A DNA stretch of 57,171 bases from Acidobacteriota bacterium (GTDB taxonomy: Bacteria; Acidobacteriota; Terriglobia; Acidiferrales; UBA7541). A program made the position numbers and the translations under genes. Within the stretch, counting starts at the first letter, position 1. Each line of letters opens with the position of its first letter. The notes under the pieces are model-generated. The model had not been told where the DNA came from and searched no databases. It saw nothing but the letters and a program-made list of their open reading frames with translations. Below, in pieces: positions 42,833 to 52,600 of this stretch. The stretch covers positions 1 to 57,171 of the forward strand of contig JAKASX010000012.1 of NCBI GenBank assembly GCA_021818865.1. Reading direction: 5' to 3'.

Positions 42833-45800
42833 ATGCATAAGAGGCGCGCTGCATTGCTCGCCTTTGTCTCTGCCTGCCTGTTGGCACTCTTCCCGATCGG
42901 TTTGCTCGCTCAGTCGGCAACCTCGGGCGTAGTGCAGGGCACAGTGATGGATCCCACCGGGGCGGTTGTGCCTGGCGCAACGGTGACGCTCACCAATAAA
43001 TCCACTGGCGTCACGTTGAGCACCAGCACGGACGCGACGGGGCGCTATCTGTTCCCCGCCGTCAACCCCGGCGATTTCACTCTGAAAGTGACCGCAACCG
43101 GCTTCCAGACGTTCGTCGTCGCGCAACTCACGGTTGAAGTCACAAAAGCCTATACGGTCCCGGTGAAGCTGAAGATCGGCACCGCGTCACAGACGGTGAC
43201 GGTCAAGGAAGTCGCCGGCGCCGAACTCCAGACCACCAACGCTGCCATCGGCACGACGATCAGTGGTAGCACGCTCCAGTTCCTGCCCGAAGCCCAGCGC
43301 AACGTGGCCGCGCTGCTCAGCCTTCAGCCGGCCGTCGCGCCGGAGACTGTGGGCGGCACGGTGCAGGGCGACGTCATGGGCGGGCAAGTTGCCGGAGCCA
43401 ATAGCGACCAGACCACCTTCCTCGTTGACGGCGGCGACGCCACAAACGATTTGGAAGGCACTGGCAGTTACATCGGCATTCCCGGCCAGCCACAACCGGC
43501 TCCGGGCATCATGGTCAACACCGAGGCCACGCAGGAATTCCGCGTGGTTGACGCCGGCCCGACGGCCAACATGAACCGTTCGCAGGGCGGCCAGGTTTCC
43601 ATCGTTTCCAAACACGGCACCAACCAATTCCACGGTTCCGTGTACGAGTACTACACGGGCGACGCGCTTGGCGCCAACAGCTGGACCAACAACACCTACG
43701 GCGTTCCAAAGCCTCACACCGTGAACAACCGGTTCGGATTCACCTTTGGCGGTCCGCTGCTCAAGAACAAACTATTCTTCTTCGGCAACTACGAAGGACG
43801 CCGATTCCGGCAGAGCGCTTCGTTCAGCACGGACGTGCCCACGGCGACGGCCCGGCAGGGCATCTTGCAGTTCCAGGACCAAGCCGGAAACGTCATCGCC
43901 TACAATCTGGCCACTTCAACCCTCTGCGGCGCCAGTAACAACCAAGCCTGCGATCCTCGGGGCATCGGCATCGACCCGTTGATTCAGCAGTATTGGAGCA
44001 ACGAGCCGCTGCCCAATCAGCCGGGTTCGGGCGACACATATAACAGCGTCGGCTTCGTTCATTCGTATGCCGAGCCGGATAACGAGAATTACGGTATGCT
44101 TCGGCTCGACTACACGATCAATTCCCGCTGGCACCTGTTCGGCACGTATCGCGAGCAGAAAATTGTCTTCAGCACTCCAGACCAAGTCGACATCATCCCT
44201 GGCCAACAGCAACTGATCAGCGCGACTCCGGTACAGCCGCACTTCGCCACCTTCATGCTCACCGGCCAGATCGGCTCCCACCTCACCCTCCAGACGCATG
44301 GTTCCTACATGCGCGACTGGTGGGGATGGAACCGCGCAATCCCCGGGAACCCCTCGAACGTGACGGGTCTCGGCGGCGTGTTGCAGGTTTCCGGCGAAGG
44401 CCAGACCGGCAGCGGCGGCTCAACCCATCCGTTTGCCGATCCGATCAACTTCAATACCCAGCAGGGCCGCGCCCGCACGTGGGACGGCCGCGACTGGTAT
44501 CTGGCTGAAGACGCCAGTTGGCTGCACGGCAACCACACGTTCCAGTTCGGCGGCGCATGGTATTTCTGGAACATTACGCACATCCGTACTGACGACGTTC
44601 TGGGCGGCTTGACCAACGGCTTGATTTACTGGGTCGAAAACGGGAGCCCGAACAGCGGAAGCTTCGTCAACGTAACGGCCTCTCAGCGGCCGCCCACTTG
44701 CGCGAACTCCAGCCAAACGAATTGCCTGGCGCCCGGGTTATCCTCCATCTGGGATGCGGAATACTCGTCGATGCTGGGCCTGGTGGACCACTCCTCGCAG
44801 ATTGAAACCCGGAACGGCCAGTTCCAGGCGAATCCGCTGGGCACACCGCTCGAAGACAACGTTCACATCGGCTCCGTGTACACCTACTGGCAGGACATCT
44901 GGCAGATGAGGCCGACGATCACATTCACCTACGGCTTGAGCTGGGGTCTCCAGTTCCCGCCGGAGGAAATCAACGGCTTGCAATCCATCATGGAATATTC
45001 CGCGAACGGGCAACCGTTTTCCAACCTCAACGCCTATTTCCAGGCACGACAACAGGCGATGGATGCGGCCAATTGGACGGGGATCAATGGTCTCAATAAC
45101 TTCCAGTTCGCCCCGATCCACGCCGTTCCTGGGATCTCGCGTCCGCTAAGCACCTACTACGGCGCGCTCGGCCCGCGCGTGGCGATCGCCTGGCAACCGC
45201 CATACCACAACCGCTTCTTCGGCAACCGTCAGACCGTCATCCGCGCCGGCTACTCGATCGTGTGGAACCGCACGAACGCCGTCGGACTCGTGATGACGCC
45301 TCTGCTCGGCACCGGGCCGACGCAGATCGTTGGCTGCAACGGACCCTTGATGAGCGGGGCATGCAGCAACGGGAGCACGGACGCCACTAACGCGTTCCGG
45401 ATCGGCATTGACGGCACATCGCTGCCTCCGCCGGCACTGACGAGCGGCTACCCGGTCTCCGTGGCTGCTCCGTTCGGAAGCGCCTACAACTTCGGGCTCG
45501 ACTCGGCGTGGACGCCGCCGTACTCGCACAACGTCACGTTCGACATCCAGCGTTCGTTCCCGAACAACTGGCTGGTTGACGTCGGCTACATCGGGCGCTT
45601 CAGCCGCAATCTCGAGCAGGGCGCCGATTTGGGCGCTTCGGACATGTTCGCCAAGGATCCGATTTCGGGCCAGACCTTGGCACAGGCATTTGACGCCGTC
45701 TCCCAGTACCTCCGGGGCGGCGGGACTTGCACGGTGCCGAACCCGAACCTTCCCGCGAGCGCCACGAACGTGGCCTCGTGCCCCGGCCTTGCGCCGCAGC

Positions 45801-46828
45801 CCTTCTTCGAGAACATGGCTGCGCCGGGGACGGGCGGACCTGCCTACTGCCAATCGACCTATGGCAGCTCTTGCACGGCGGCAGCTGTGTACACCGATCC
45901 GAGCGACGCTTTTAACGGCAGCTTGGGCGGATTCATGGAGTTCAACTACGACTTCATTTCCCAGCAATCGCTGGATCCCCTCCAGTACGTCTTCAACTTC
46001 TATAACTACGGCGGCGGCTGGGCAAACTACAATGCCGGGTTCATCTCGGTGCACAAGGCGTTCAGCCAGGGACTGAACTTCACGTTCAACTACACTTGGT
46101 CGCACACTCTGGGCACCCAGGGACTGGACCAGCAGTACATCATTTTCGACAACCCGTCGCCTTACCAGCCCTCGACCGGCTACGGCACCGCGCCCTTCGA
46201 CCGGCGAAACGTTTTCAACGCAACCTGGTACTACGCGCTGCCCTTCGGCCACGGCCAACGGTTCGCGTCGAGCAATTCGTTCATCAACCGCATCATCGGC
46301 GGTTGGTACTCGTCGGGAATCTGGACGTGGCAATCGGGCTTGCCGCTGTGTATCGGCGCTGACGGCAACTACGGCGACCTCGCCGGGGGCTCGACGATCG
46401 CCGGCACCTGCGCGCAGAGCACGATGTCTCTCTTCGGCCTCTCCAGCCGGCACGACAACATCAGCGGTTCGAGCGGCATCGCAACGGCCGGCAATCCCGC
46501 AAACGGCGGCAGCGGGATCAATTTCTTTGCCAATCCCGTCGCCGTCTTCAACAGCCTCAGCCGACCGCTGTTGACCCAAAACCTGCGACCGTTCGATCCC
46601 AACTTCGTTGAACCATCGTCGTGGAACGTGGACCTCTCGTTCGGCAAGAACATCATCGCCACCGAACGCTACAAGGCCTACTTCACCGCCGACCTCTTCA
46701 ACGCGTTCAACATCGTGCAGTTCGCCGATCCGTCGCTCGACATGGGCAACGCCGCAGGGTTTGGCGTGGTGACCGGTCAAGCGAACCAGCCGCGTTCGAT
46801 TCAGCTCGGCTTGCGTTTCGAGTTCTAA
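42833..46828 (+). CDS. TonB-dependent receptor, Oar-like, with carboxypeptidase-regulatory-like domain
   Basis: 1331 aa, start ATG at 42833 with GGAGGTG upstream. Signal peptide (RAALLAFVSACLLALFPIGL, cleavage at LLAQ), carboxypeptidase-regulatory-like Ig domain (~32-118; VQGTVMDPTGAVVPGATVTL, SLFPAVNPGDFTLKVTATG-type strands), plug (~125-250; DQTTFLVDGGDATNDLEGTG; NMNRSQGGQVSIVSKHGTNQ), and a very large beta barrel (~300-1331) ending IQLGLRFEF with the terminal Phe. It would import a large or scarce substrate, probably a carbohydrate or peptide polymer, using TonB energy. Substrate not readable. It is a close tandem paralogue of the interrupted receptor before it, with conserved leader and terminator. 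Confidence 0.93.
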   Translation: MHKRRAALLAFVSACLLALFPIGLLAQSATSGVVQGTVMDPTGAVVPGATVTLTNKSTGVTLSTSTDATGRYLFPAVNPGDFTLKVTATGFQTFVVAQLTVEVTKAYTVPVKLKIGTASQTVTVKEVAGAELQTTNAAIGTTISGSTLQFLPEAQRNVAALLSLQPAVAPETVGGTVQGDVMGGQVAGANSDQTTFLVDGGDATNDLEGTGSYIGIPGQPQPAPGIMVNTEATQEFRVVDAGPTANMNRSQGGQVSIVSKHGTNQFHGSVYEYYTGDALGANSWTNNTYGVPKPHTVNNRFGFTFGGPLLKNKLFFFGNYEGRRFRQSASFSTDVPTATARQGILQFQDQAGNVIAYNLATSTLCGASNNQACDPRGIGIDPLIQQYWSNEPLPNQPGSGDTYNSVGFVHSYAEPDNENYGMLRLDYTINSRWHLFGTYREQKIVFSTPDQVDIIPGQQQLISATPVQPHFATFMLTGQIGSHLTLQTHGSYMRDWWGWNRAIPGNPSNVTGLGGVLQVSGEGQTGSGGSTHPFADPINFNTQQGRARTWDGRDWYLAEDASWLHGNHTFQFGGAWYFWNITHIRTDDVLGGLTNGLIYWVENGSPNSGSFVNVTASQRPPTCANSSQTNCLAPGLSSIWDAEYSSMLGLVDHSSQIETRNGQFQANPLGTPLEDNVHIGSVYTYWQDIWQMRPTITFTYGLSWGLQFPPEEINGLQSIMEYSANGQPFSNLNAYFQARQQAMDAANWTGINGLNNFQFAPIHAVPGISRPLSTYYGALGPRVAIAWQPPYHNRFFGNRQTVIRAGYSIVWNRTNAVGLVMTPLLGTGPTQIVGCNGPLMSGACSNGSTDATNAFRIGIDGTSLPPPALTSGYPVSVAAPFGSAYNFGLDSAWTPPYSHNVTFDIQRSFPNNWLVDVGYIGRFSRNLEQGADLGASDMFAKDPISGQTLAQAFDAVSQYLRGGGTCTVPNPNLPASATNVASCPGLAPQPFFENMAAPGTGGPAYCQSTYGSSCTAAAVYTDPSDAFNGSLGGFMEFNYDFISQQSLDPLQYVFNFYNYGGGWANYNAGFISVHKAFSQGLNFTFNYTWSHTLGTQGLDQQYIIFDNPSPYQPSTGYGTAPFDRRNVFNATWYYALPFGHGQRFASSNSFINRIIGGWYSSGIWTWQSGLPLCIGADGNYGDLAGGSTIAGTCAQSTMSLFGLSSRHDNISGSSGIATAGNPANGGSGINFFANPVAVFNSLSRPLLTQNLRPFDPNFVEPSSWNVDLSFGKNIIATERYKAYFTADLFNAFNIVQFADPSLDMGNAAGFGVVTGQANQPRSIQLGLRFEF

Positions 46829-46840
46829 CCTTAGCCTCTC

Positions 46841-46877
46841 GTGGCCCCGGCCTGCCGGGGCCACGGAGCCGATTTTT
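46841..46877 (+). terminator. Terminator of the second receptor gene
   Basis: GTGGCCCCGGC-CT-GCCGGGGCCAC, an 11-bp stem 12 bases after the stop codon, then GGAGCCGATTTTT. The outer pairs differ from the sister terminator at 42312 but still match, which supports a functional stem. Confidence 0.75.
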
Positions 46878-46947
46878 CGGTGGGGCAGCATTGGGGCGGC
46901 CCGGATGTTCGGGCCGCCCTCATTTATTTTGGGGAGCGAGGCCCGTC

Positions 46948-47037
46948 TAGCGGCTGACTTCAGCCCGCCATTCCTTGCGTCGCAGCAACAGCCTGCCGCC
47001 CTCCCGACTGCTTTGCGACACATTCCAGACGGCGCTA
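46948..47037. repeat. Degenerate REP-like unit
   Basis: TAGCGGCTGACTTCAGCCCGCC opens and ACGGCGCTACAC closes a ~90-bp unit of the same plan as the two clearer units at 47089-47163 and 47714-47790, with more mismatches. It is part of the repeat field downstream of the receptor genes; 46878-47158 otherwise holds no gene. Confidence 0.45.
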
Positions 47038-47088
47038 CACACGCTCCTTCACGGCGCGGACGCCGCCGTATCGCCGTGGCAATTGTGC

Positions 47089-47163
47089 AGCGGCGGGCTT
47101 CAGCCCGGCATTGCCTCTCGTTCGCTTCAAACACCACATGCCGCCCTGAAGGGCGGCGCTACG
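47089..47163. repeat. REP/BIME unit on the 3' side of the RAYT gene
   Basis: GCGGCGGGCTTCAGCCCGGC, a TTCGCTTCAAAC spacer, then GCCGCCCTGAAGGGCGGC and GCTAC. The two palindromes (GGGCTTCAGCCC; GCCGCCCTGAAGGGCGGC) face each other. It abuts the end of the RAYT frame and mirrors the unit at 47714-47790 on the other side. Confidence 0.7.
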
Positions 47164-47692
47164 CCCGGTCTGCGTGCCCGCTACGCTTCCATGGCGGTGA
47201 CCACAAGGGCTGCTTAACAATGCTTTGCGGCCAATCCAGCGTCATGGAGCCCGAGTGCGGAAAATCGCGCGGGTCGGTGGATAGACCTCTTCGAACAGGG
47301 TTCATCCAGATATACCAAGCAACCTGTTCCATTGCAGCTTCTCGCCGCAGGATATGGTCATAGAACCTCGCCCGCCAAAGACTCAGCCCACTCCGCTTCC
47401 GGTATTCAAACGCGGTGAATTGCTTGAACCGGGCCACGAAAGAAGGCAGCGAGCTGTTCTGCCCAAGTCCTTCGGCCAACCAGTGAACGTGGTCCGGCAT
47501 GAAGCGGAAGGCGTGTACGCCAAATCCACACGAAATCGAGGCTTCGCGCAGCCGTGCAAGGCAGCAGGAAACCCAGTGCGGGTCCGCGAGGAAGGACCCG
47601 CGGCGATAACAGCAAATCGTGACAAAGTAGAGCCGCCGTCCGACGTACGCTCGTGCGGGAAGGCGAATTCGTTTCCGTTGGAGGGGCGTCTT
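47159..47692 (-). pseudogene. REP-associated tyrosine transposase (RAYT), apparently without a start codon
   Basis: A single-strand DNA transposase of the TnpA_REP (IS200-like) family that acts on REP palindromes. The frame can be read from just after a TAG at 47695: KRIRLPARAYVGRRLYFVTI, CCYRRGSFLADPHW, then PDHVHWL with the HUH pair (His-x-His), the RARFYDHILRRE segment, and AWYIWMNPVRRGL with the probable catalytic Tyr. No ATG, GTG or TTG occurs in frame before the ATG at 47500, which would delete the N-terminal third. So the gene is probably inactive, or begins at an unusual codon. Length of the readable part (177 codons) fits the family. REP units flank it on both sides. Confidence 0.75.
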
Positions 47693-47713
47693 CTAAGGCT
47701 CTTCACCACTGGC

Positions 47714-47790
47714 GTAGCGGCGGCTTCGGCCCGCCATTATCCCTCATCCGCTTCAAAAAGCGTGTGCCGCCCTCAATGGCGGCGCTACAC
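47714..47790. repeat. REP/BIME unit on the 5' side of the RAYT gene
   Basis: GTAGCGGCGGCTTCGGCCCGCC, a CATCCGCTTCAAAAAG spacer, then GCCGCCCTCAATGGCGGC and GCTACAC. The same plan and spacer (CGCTTCAAA) as the unit at 47089-47163. Confidence 0.7.
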
Positions 47791-47813
47791 AAATTTCGCG
47801 CTGGTGCGGCCGG

Positions 47814-48809
47814 TTATCGGGAGGAACGCAGAGAGGCCTGGAGCGCCGTGCGCACTTTCCGCAGTTTGGGCGCCTGTGGATTCTTGGGAAAATGACTGAG
47901 GAAACTGTTCAACTCATTCAGCGCCTCCTGATTCCGCCCGAGCAGAATCAGGTCGTCGTAATAGAGCAGGTGCGCCGAAGGCAGATCGGGCCGCAGCTTG
48001 CGCGCGGCCGATAGATAGGAATACGCGCCTTTCGCATTTTTCTCGCCCAGGAGGATGCGGCCCATCTCGAGCTGCGCCAGCCAGTCGCTGAATCGAAGCC
48101 GGATCGCGCGGTTGAACTGCTTTTTCGCCTCGTGCGGCTTCCCTTCCTGCATCCGCAGGTACCCGAGGTAGGCGTAGACGCGCGAGCTGTTTTTCTTCAA
48201 GTGCATCGCGCGGTCGATCATCTTCTGTGCCGCGTCGAAATGATGCTGGTCGGCTTCCGTGGCGGAAAGTCTCAAATAGCTGTCCACGTAAAACGGGCAG
48301 ATCCCCACGGCCTTCTGGAAATAGGTTGTCGCCTTCGCCGCTTGGCCGGCGTTCATCGCCGAAACCCCCTTCGCATACTGCGAGAGAGCTTCTTTCGGAA
48401 CCGTCGGATCTTTCGCGGCTCCGCCCATGGTCGCCGGCGTCAGCGTGATAAAGAGCGTTCGCGGCGCCATGTCGCAGGAAACCACCGAATCCACGTATCG
48501 CGCGTAGCCCTGCGCGTCCACTTCGATTTCGTAGTAATTGTCGCCGTCGGGAAGGTCCAGGAAATAGAAATAGCCGGTCGGGTCCGTCGTCGCCTGTTTC
48601 AACGCGGCGCCGTAGGCATTTTCCAGAGTCACCGTCAGGTTCGCTCCCGGCTTTCCATTCGGCAGCCGCACCTGCCCCTGCACGGTCTCGACACCAGTTT
48701 GAGTGGGAATCTGGGCCCCGGGCACGGGAATCGTCATACCCGCCTGGGCGCGAGCGGAAACACCCCAACCCAGCGCCAGAAAAACGAATAGAAGAGCGCG
48801 TGACCTCAT
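47814..48809 (-). CDS. Exported TPR protein with carboxypeptidase-regulatory-like domain
   Basis: 331 aa from the ATG at 48809 (GGAAGG five bases upstream); an ATG eight codons earlier is less likely. Signal peptide: RALLFVFLALGWGVSARAQA. Residues ~38-120 are a carboxypeptidase-regulatory-like beta-sandwich (VETVQGQVRLPNGKPGANLT; YFYFLDLPDGDNYYEIEVDA). Residues ~140-315 hold four or five tetratricopeptide repeats (AAKATTYFQKAVGICPFYVD; SSRVYAYLGYLRMQEGKPHE; NQEALNELNSFLSHFPKNPQ). Such proteins are common in Acidobacteria and probably act as periplasmic scaffolds. No enzyme motif. It reads towards the REP field at 47790. Confidence 0.83.
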   Translation of the reverse strand: MRSRALLFVFLALGWGVSARAQAGMTIPVPGAQIPTQTGVETVQGQVRLPNGKPGANLTVTLENAYGAALKQATTDPTGYFYFLDLPDGDNYYEIEVDAQGYARYVDSVVSCDMAPRTLFITLTPATMGGAAKDPTVPKEALSQYAKGVSAMNAGQAAKATTYFQKAVGICPFYVDSYLRLSATEADQHHFDAAQKMIDRAMHLKKNSSRVYAYLGYLRMQEGKPHEAKKQFNRAIRLRFSDWLAQLEMGRILLGEKNAKGAYSYLSAARKLRPDLPSAHLLYYDDLILLGRNQEALNELNSFLSHFPKNPQAPKLRKVRTALQASLRSSR

Positions 48810-48934
48810 TGCGCCTTCCCCCATCCCTCTCATTTACACCCCCACGGCAACAAAATCAAGGGCGAAAATGGCGGGGGCCATTGGGCACGGTCGGTTCTGG
48901 GCGCTGGAGTCGAATCCCGTCCGCCGGCCCGCGC

Positions 48935-49315
48935 TTACGCGCGCGGTTGCGGGAAAACGATATGCCAGAACCCCGCCACCGGCGAATCGAACTGCACCAG
49001 GGCGCAATATCCATCCGCGTGTTTCGCCGGAACCGAACTCAGGCGGAATCCCTGGCGATCACCCGTGAACGCGATCTTCAATTCCCCGCTCCGTCCTTCG
49101 GGCACGCTTTCCTGCGCCACCACCAGGGCCTCCCGATCGCTCACCCAGACGGTGTAAGCGGGAACCGAAACCGTCTGTCCCCGTTCGCTGTATTCGAGCG
49201 TCACGCCGATCCGGATCGTCAATCGGTGTCGCCGCAACCGGTCCAATCCGAGGTGCAGACGGCCGCTCGAAGAAGGCGTCGCCGTCCGCGCCACGGCCTT
49301 CTCCGTGGTTTCCAT
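48935..49315 (-). CDS. Small hypothetical protein, possibly PilZ-like
   Basis: 126 aa from the ATG at 49315, with AGGTGA seven bases upstream. The middle part has the look of a PilZ-type six-strand barrel: LDRLRRHRLTIRIGVTLEYS at the start (an RRxxR-like basic motif), WVSDREALVVAQESVPEGRS, and DGYCALVQFDSPVAGFWHI at the end. The canonical D/N-x-S-x-x-G c-di-GMP motif is replaced by a degenerate WVSDREA, so ligand binding is doubtful. A longer in-frame start at 49414 is not supported. Monocistronic. Confidence 0.5.
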   Translation of the reverse strand: METTEKAVARTATPSSSGRLHLGLDRLRRHRLTIRIGVTLEYSERGQTVSVPAYTVWVSDREALVVAQESVPEGRSGELKIAFTGDRQGFRLSSVPAKHADGYCALVQFDSPVAGFWHIVFPQPRA

Positions 49316-49656
49316 GGCACAGATCACCTGATTCTTTCCCGGGGTGCTGGAGACGCAGCGGCAAGAACGCGGACGCGGAGGCGCTGTTTCCCAAGCTACC
49401 CTGCAATCTGACAAAACGACATGGGAAAGATAGCCCGCCCCACCCGCCGGGCCAATGGTACCTCCGGCTCATTTTGTCACAAGGCTGAAAGCAAGTGCCG
49501 CACGCGTCCAGCGGCTGGAAGAGCCCTCCAGCCGTCTGCATGGATTCTCAGCCTGTGGCTCGGCCACACGCCAAGTGGCAGACTTCCAGCCTCTGCCTGT
49601 GGCCTGCCTCTATCCAATTTGAGTCGGGTAAAAAAACCTGCGCCAGGGCGGGCCTG
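49316..49656. other. Intergenic region with a REP-like hairpin
   Basis: About 340 bp between two minus-strand genes. CGGCTGGA-N7-TCCAGCCG at 49512-49534 is a perfect 8-bp stem, and CAGCCTGTGGCTCGGCCACACG follows at about 49552-49572. It lies 3' of the RND pump gene and may serve as its terminator. No coding frame is supported. Confidence 0.45.
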
Positions 49657-52600
49657 CTACAGCCGTCCGCCCTCTTCTTCTCCGCCTGTCACCATCACCG
49701 CATCGCCGCCATGGCCATTTCCATTGCCTTCGGCGCCTATGGCGATAGGAACGAGTTCGGGCGCCGGCTTGCGCCGCAGCCGCCGCACCAGGCCCACCAG
49801 CGATTCCATGTAGAGGTAGAAGACCGGCGTCAGGTACAGCGTCACGATCTGGGCCAGGATCAGCCCACCCACCACCACGAGTCCCAGCGGCCGCCGCGAT
49901 TCCGCGCCCGAACCCCAGCCCAGTGCGATCGGCAGCGTGCCCATGATCGCCGCCATCGTCGTCATCATGATCGGCCGGAATCGAATCACCGCGCCCTGAT
50001 AAATCGCTTCCCGCGGCAGCTTGTTTTCGCTTCGCTGCGCTTCCAGCGCGAAGTCAATCATCATGATCGCGTTCTTCTTCACGATCCCGATCAGCATGAT
50101 CAGGCCGACGAATCCGTACAGGTCCAGTTCCTTGCCAAACACCATCAGCGTCAGCAATCCGCCAAAGGCTGCCGCCGGCAGGCCCGAAAGAATCGTCAGC
50201 GGATGGATGAAGCTCTCGTAGAGAATCCCCAGGATGATGTAGATGACCAGCACCGTCACGATCAGGAGGATTCCCAGCGTCTGCAAAGATCCTTGAAACG
50301 CCTGCGCCGTGCCCTGGAAACTCCCGGTGATCGTCGCCGGCAGCACTTCGCGCGCCAGCCGTTGCACTTCGTTCACCGCCGTGCCCAGCGAAAAGCCCGG
50401 CGCCAGGTTGAACGACAGCGTCACCGCCGGCGATTGCCCGATGTGGTTCACCGTCAGCGGCCCGTAGCTCCGCGTGATGTGCGCAACCGTGTCCAGCGGC
50501 ACCAATTGCCCACCCGACGAGCTGACGTAGAGCAGCGAAAGCGTCTGCGGATCGTTCTGGAATTTTGGCTCGAGTTCCGTTTCCACCCAGTATTCGTCGT
50601 TCGGCGCGTAAATCGTCGAAATCTGCCGGCTGCCATACGCGGTGAACAGCGAGTCCTCGATCTGTTCCGCCGAAAGCCCCAGCGCCGACGCCTTGTTCCG
50701 GTCGATCACCACGTTCACCTGCGGATTCTTCATTTGCAGGTCGCTCGCCACGTCCACCAGTCCCGGCAACTGCCGCATCTTGTCTTCGAGGATGGGCGCG
50801 TAGTGGTACAGCTCTTCCGTATCCGGGCTCGACAGCGCGTATTGATACTGGCTCTTCGTCATGTGCCCGCCGATATTGATCGGCGGAGGATTCTGCAAGA
50901 ACACGCGGATGCCCGGCACGCTGTTCACTTTCGGCCGCATCTCCGCCATCACTTCGTCGGTGCTCAGGTGGTGCGCGATCCACGGCCGCAGATCGCTCAC
51001 CCAGCGCTCGAGCGTCGGATGCCCGGCAGCCTTCGCCTTCAGCCAGTTATAGGTCGGCGAGGGAGCCCACTGGCGCTCGTTCAGCGGTTTCAGGTGCGCG
51101 AACAGGTGTCCGGTGTTGTTGGCGCCCATAAATCCGCCGCCCGCCGTCGAGAAAAACTGGTCCACGTTCGGATCGGCGATGACGATTTTGTTCAGCGCCA
51201 TCTGGTACTTCTTCAGCATGTTGAAGCTGACGCCCTGCACCGCCTCGTCGTACACGAGAATCTCGCCGCTGTCGCCGCTCGGAATGAACCCTTTCGGAAT
51301 TTTCACGAACTGCCACGCCGTCACCGCTACCATCACGCCCGCCAGCGAAATCGTCAGCAGCCGGTGATCCAGCGCCCAGCGCAGCGTCCGCTCGTACCCG
51401 CCCAGCATCGCGTCGAAGCCACGCTGCGTCCCCCGGTACATCCGCCCGTGCCTCGCCGTTTCCTTTTGCTGCCGCAAAAACCGGCTGCACAGCATCGGCG
51501 TCAGCGTCAGCGAAACGAATCCCGACACCACCACCGCCATCATGATCACCACGGAAAATTCGTGCAGCAGCCGCCCCAGAATCCCGCCCATGAACAGCAC
51601 CGGCAGAAACACCGCAGCCAGCGACAGCGTCATCGAAACGATCGTGAACCCGATTTCGCGCGACCCGCGCAGCGCCGCTTCCATCGGCCGCTCGCCCATC
51701 TCCATGTGGCGCACGATGTTTTCCAGCATCACGATCGCGTCGTCCACGACGAAACCCACCGATAGCGTCAGCGCCAGCAGCGACAGATTGTCGAGCGTGT
51801 ACCCCAGCTCGTACATCACCGCAAACGTCCCCACGATCGACATTGGCAGCGCCAGGCTCGGAATGATCGTCGCCGAAAAATTCCGCAGGAACAGGAAAAT
51901 CACCAGCACCACCAGGCACACCGCCAGCCACAGCGTGAACTTCACGTCGCTCACCGACGACCGGATGTCCTGCGACCGGTCGTACAGCGTATCCACGTGC
52001 ACCGAGGGCGGAATCTGCGAAATCAGCTGCGGCAGGATCTTCTTGATCCCGTCCACCACGTCCACCGTGTTCGTCCCCGGCTGCCGCTGGATCGCCAGAA
52101 TCACCGCGCGCTGGTTGTCGTATCGCTGCGTGTTGAACCAGCTGATCGCCTTGTCGTTCTGGATGCTGTTCAGCACCTGGCCCAGATCTTCCAGCCGCAC
52201 CGGCGATCCGTTCCGGTACGCCACGATGATCGGCCGGTACGCCGCCGCCGTATTCAATTGCCCGGTTGCCTGCACCGTGTAGGCCGTGTCCGGGCCCCAG
52301 AGCGTTCCCGTGGGCAAATTCGCGTTGGCGTTTTGCACCGCGGTGATCACTTCGTTCAGGCCGATCTGCCGCGCCGCCAGTTTCAGCGGGTTCAGCTGGA
52401 TGCGCACCGCGTATTGCGCCGAGCCGTAGACGTTCACTTCGGCCACGCCGCTCACCATCGAGATGTGCTGCCCGAGCAGCGTTTCCGCGTATTGGTCCAC
52501 TTGGTAAATCGGCAGCGTGCCCGAACTCACCGCCAGGTACAGAATCGGCTGGTCGGCCGGATTCTGCTTCGAGTAGGTCGGCGGGCTCGGCATGTTCGGC

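Noticed and set aside
46948-47790. A CRISPR array in the repeat field around the RAYT gene
   Set aside because: The repeats are palindromic REP units of different length facing a transposase frame, without regular spacers.
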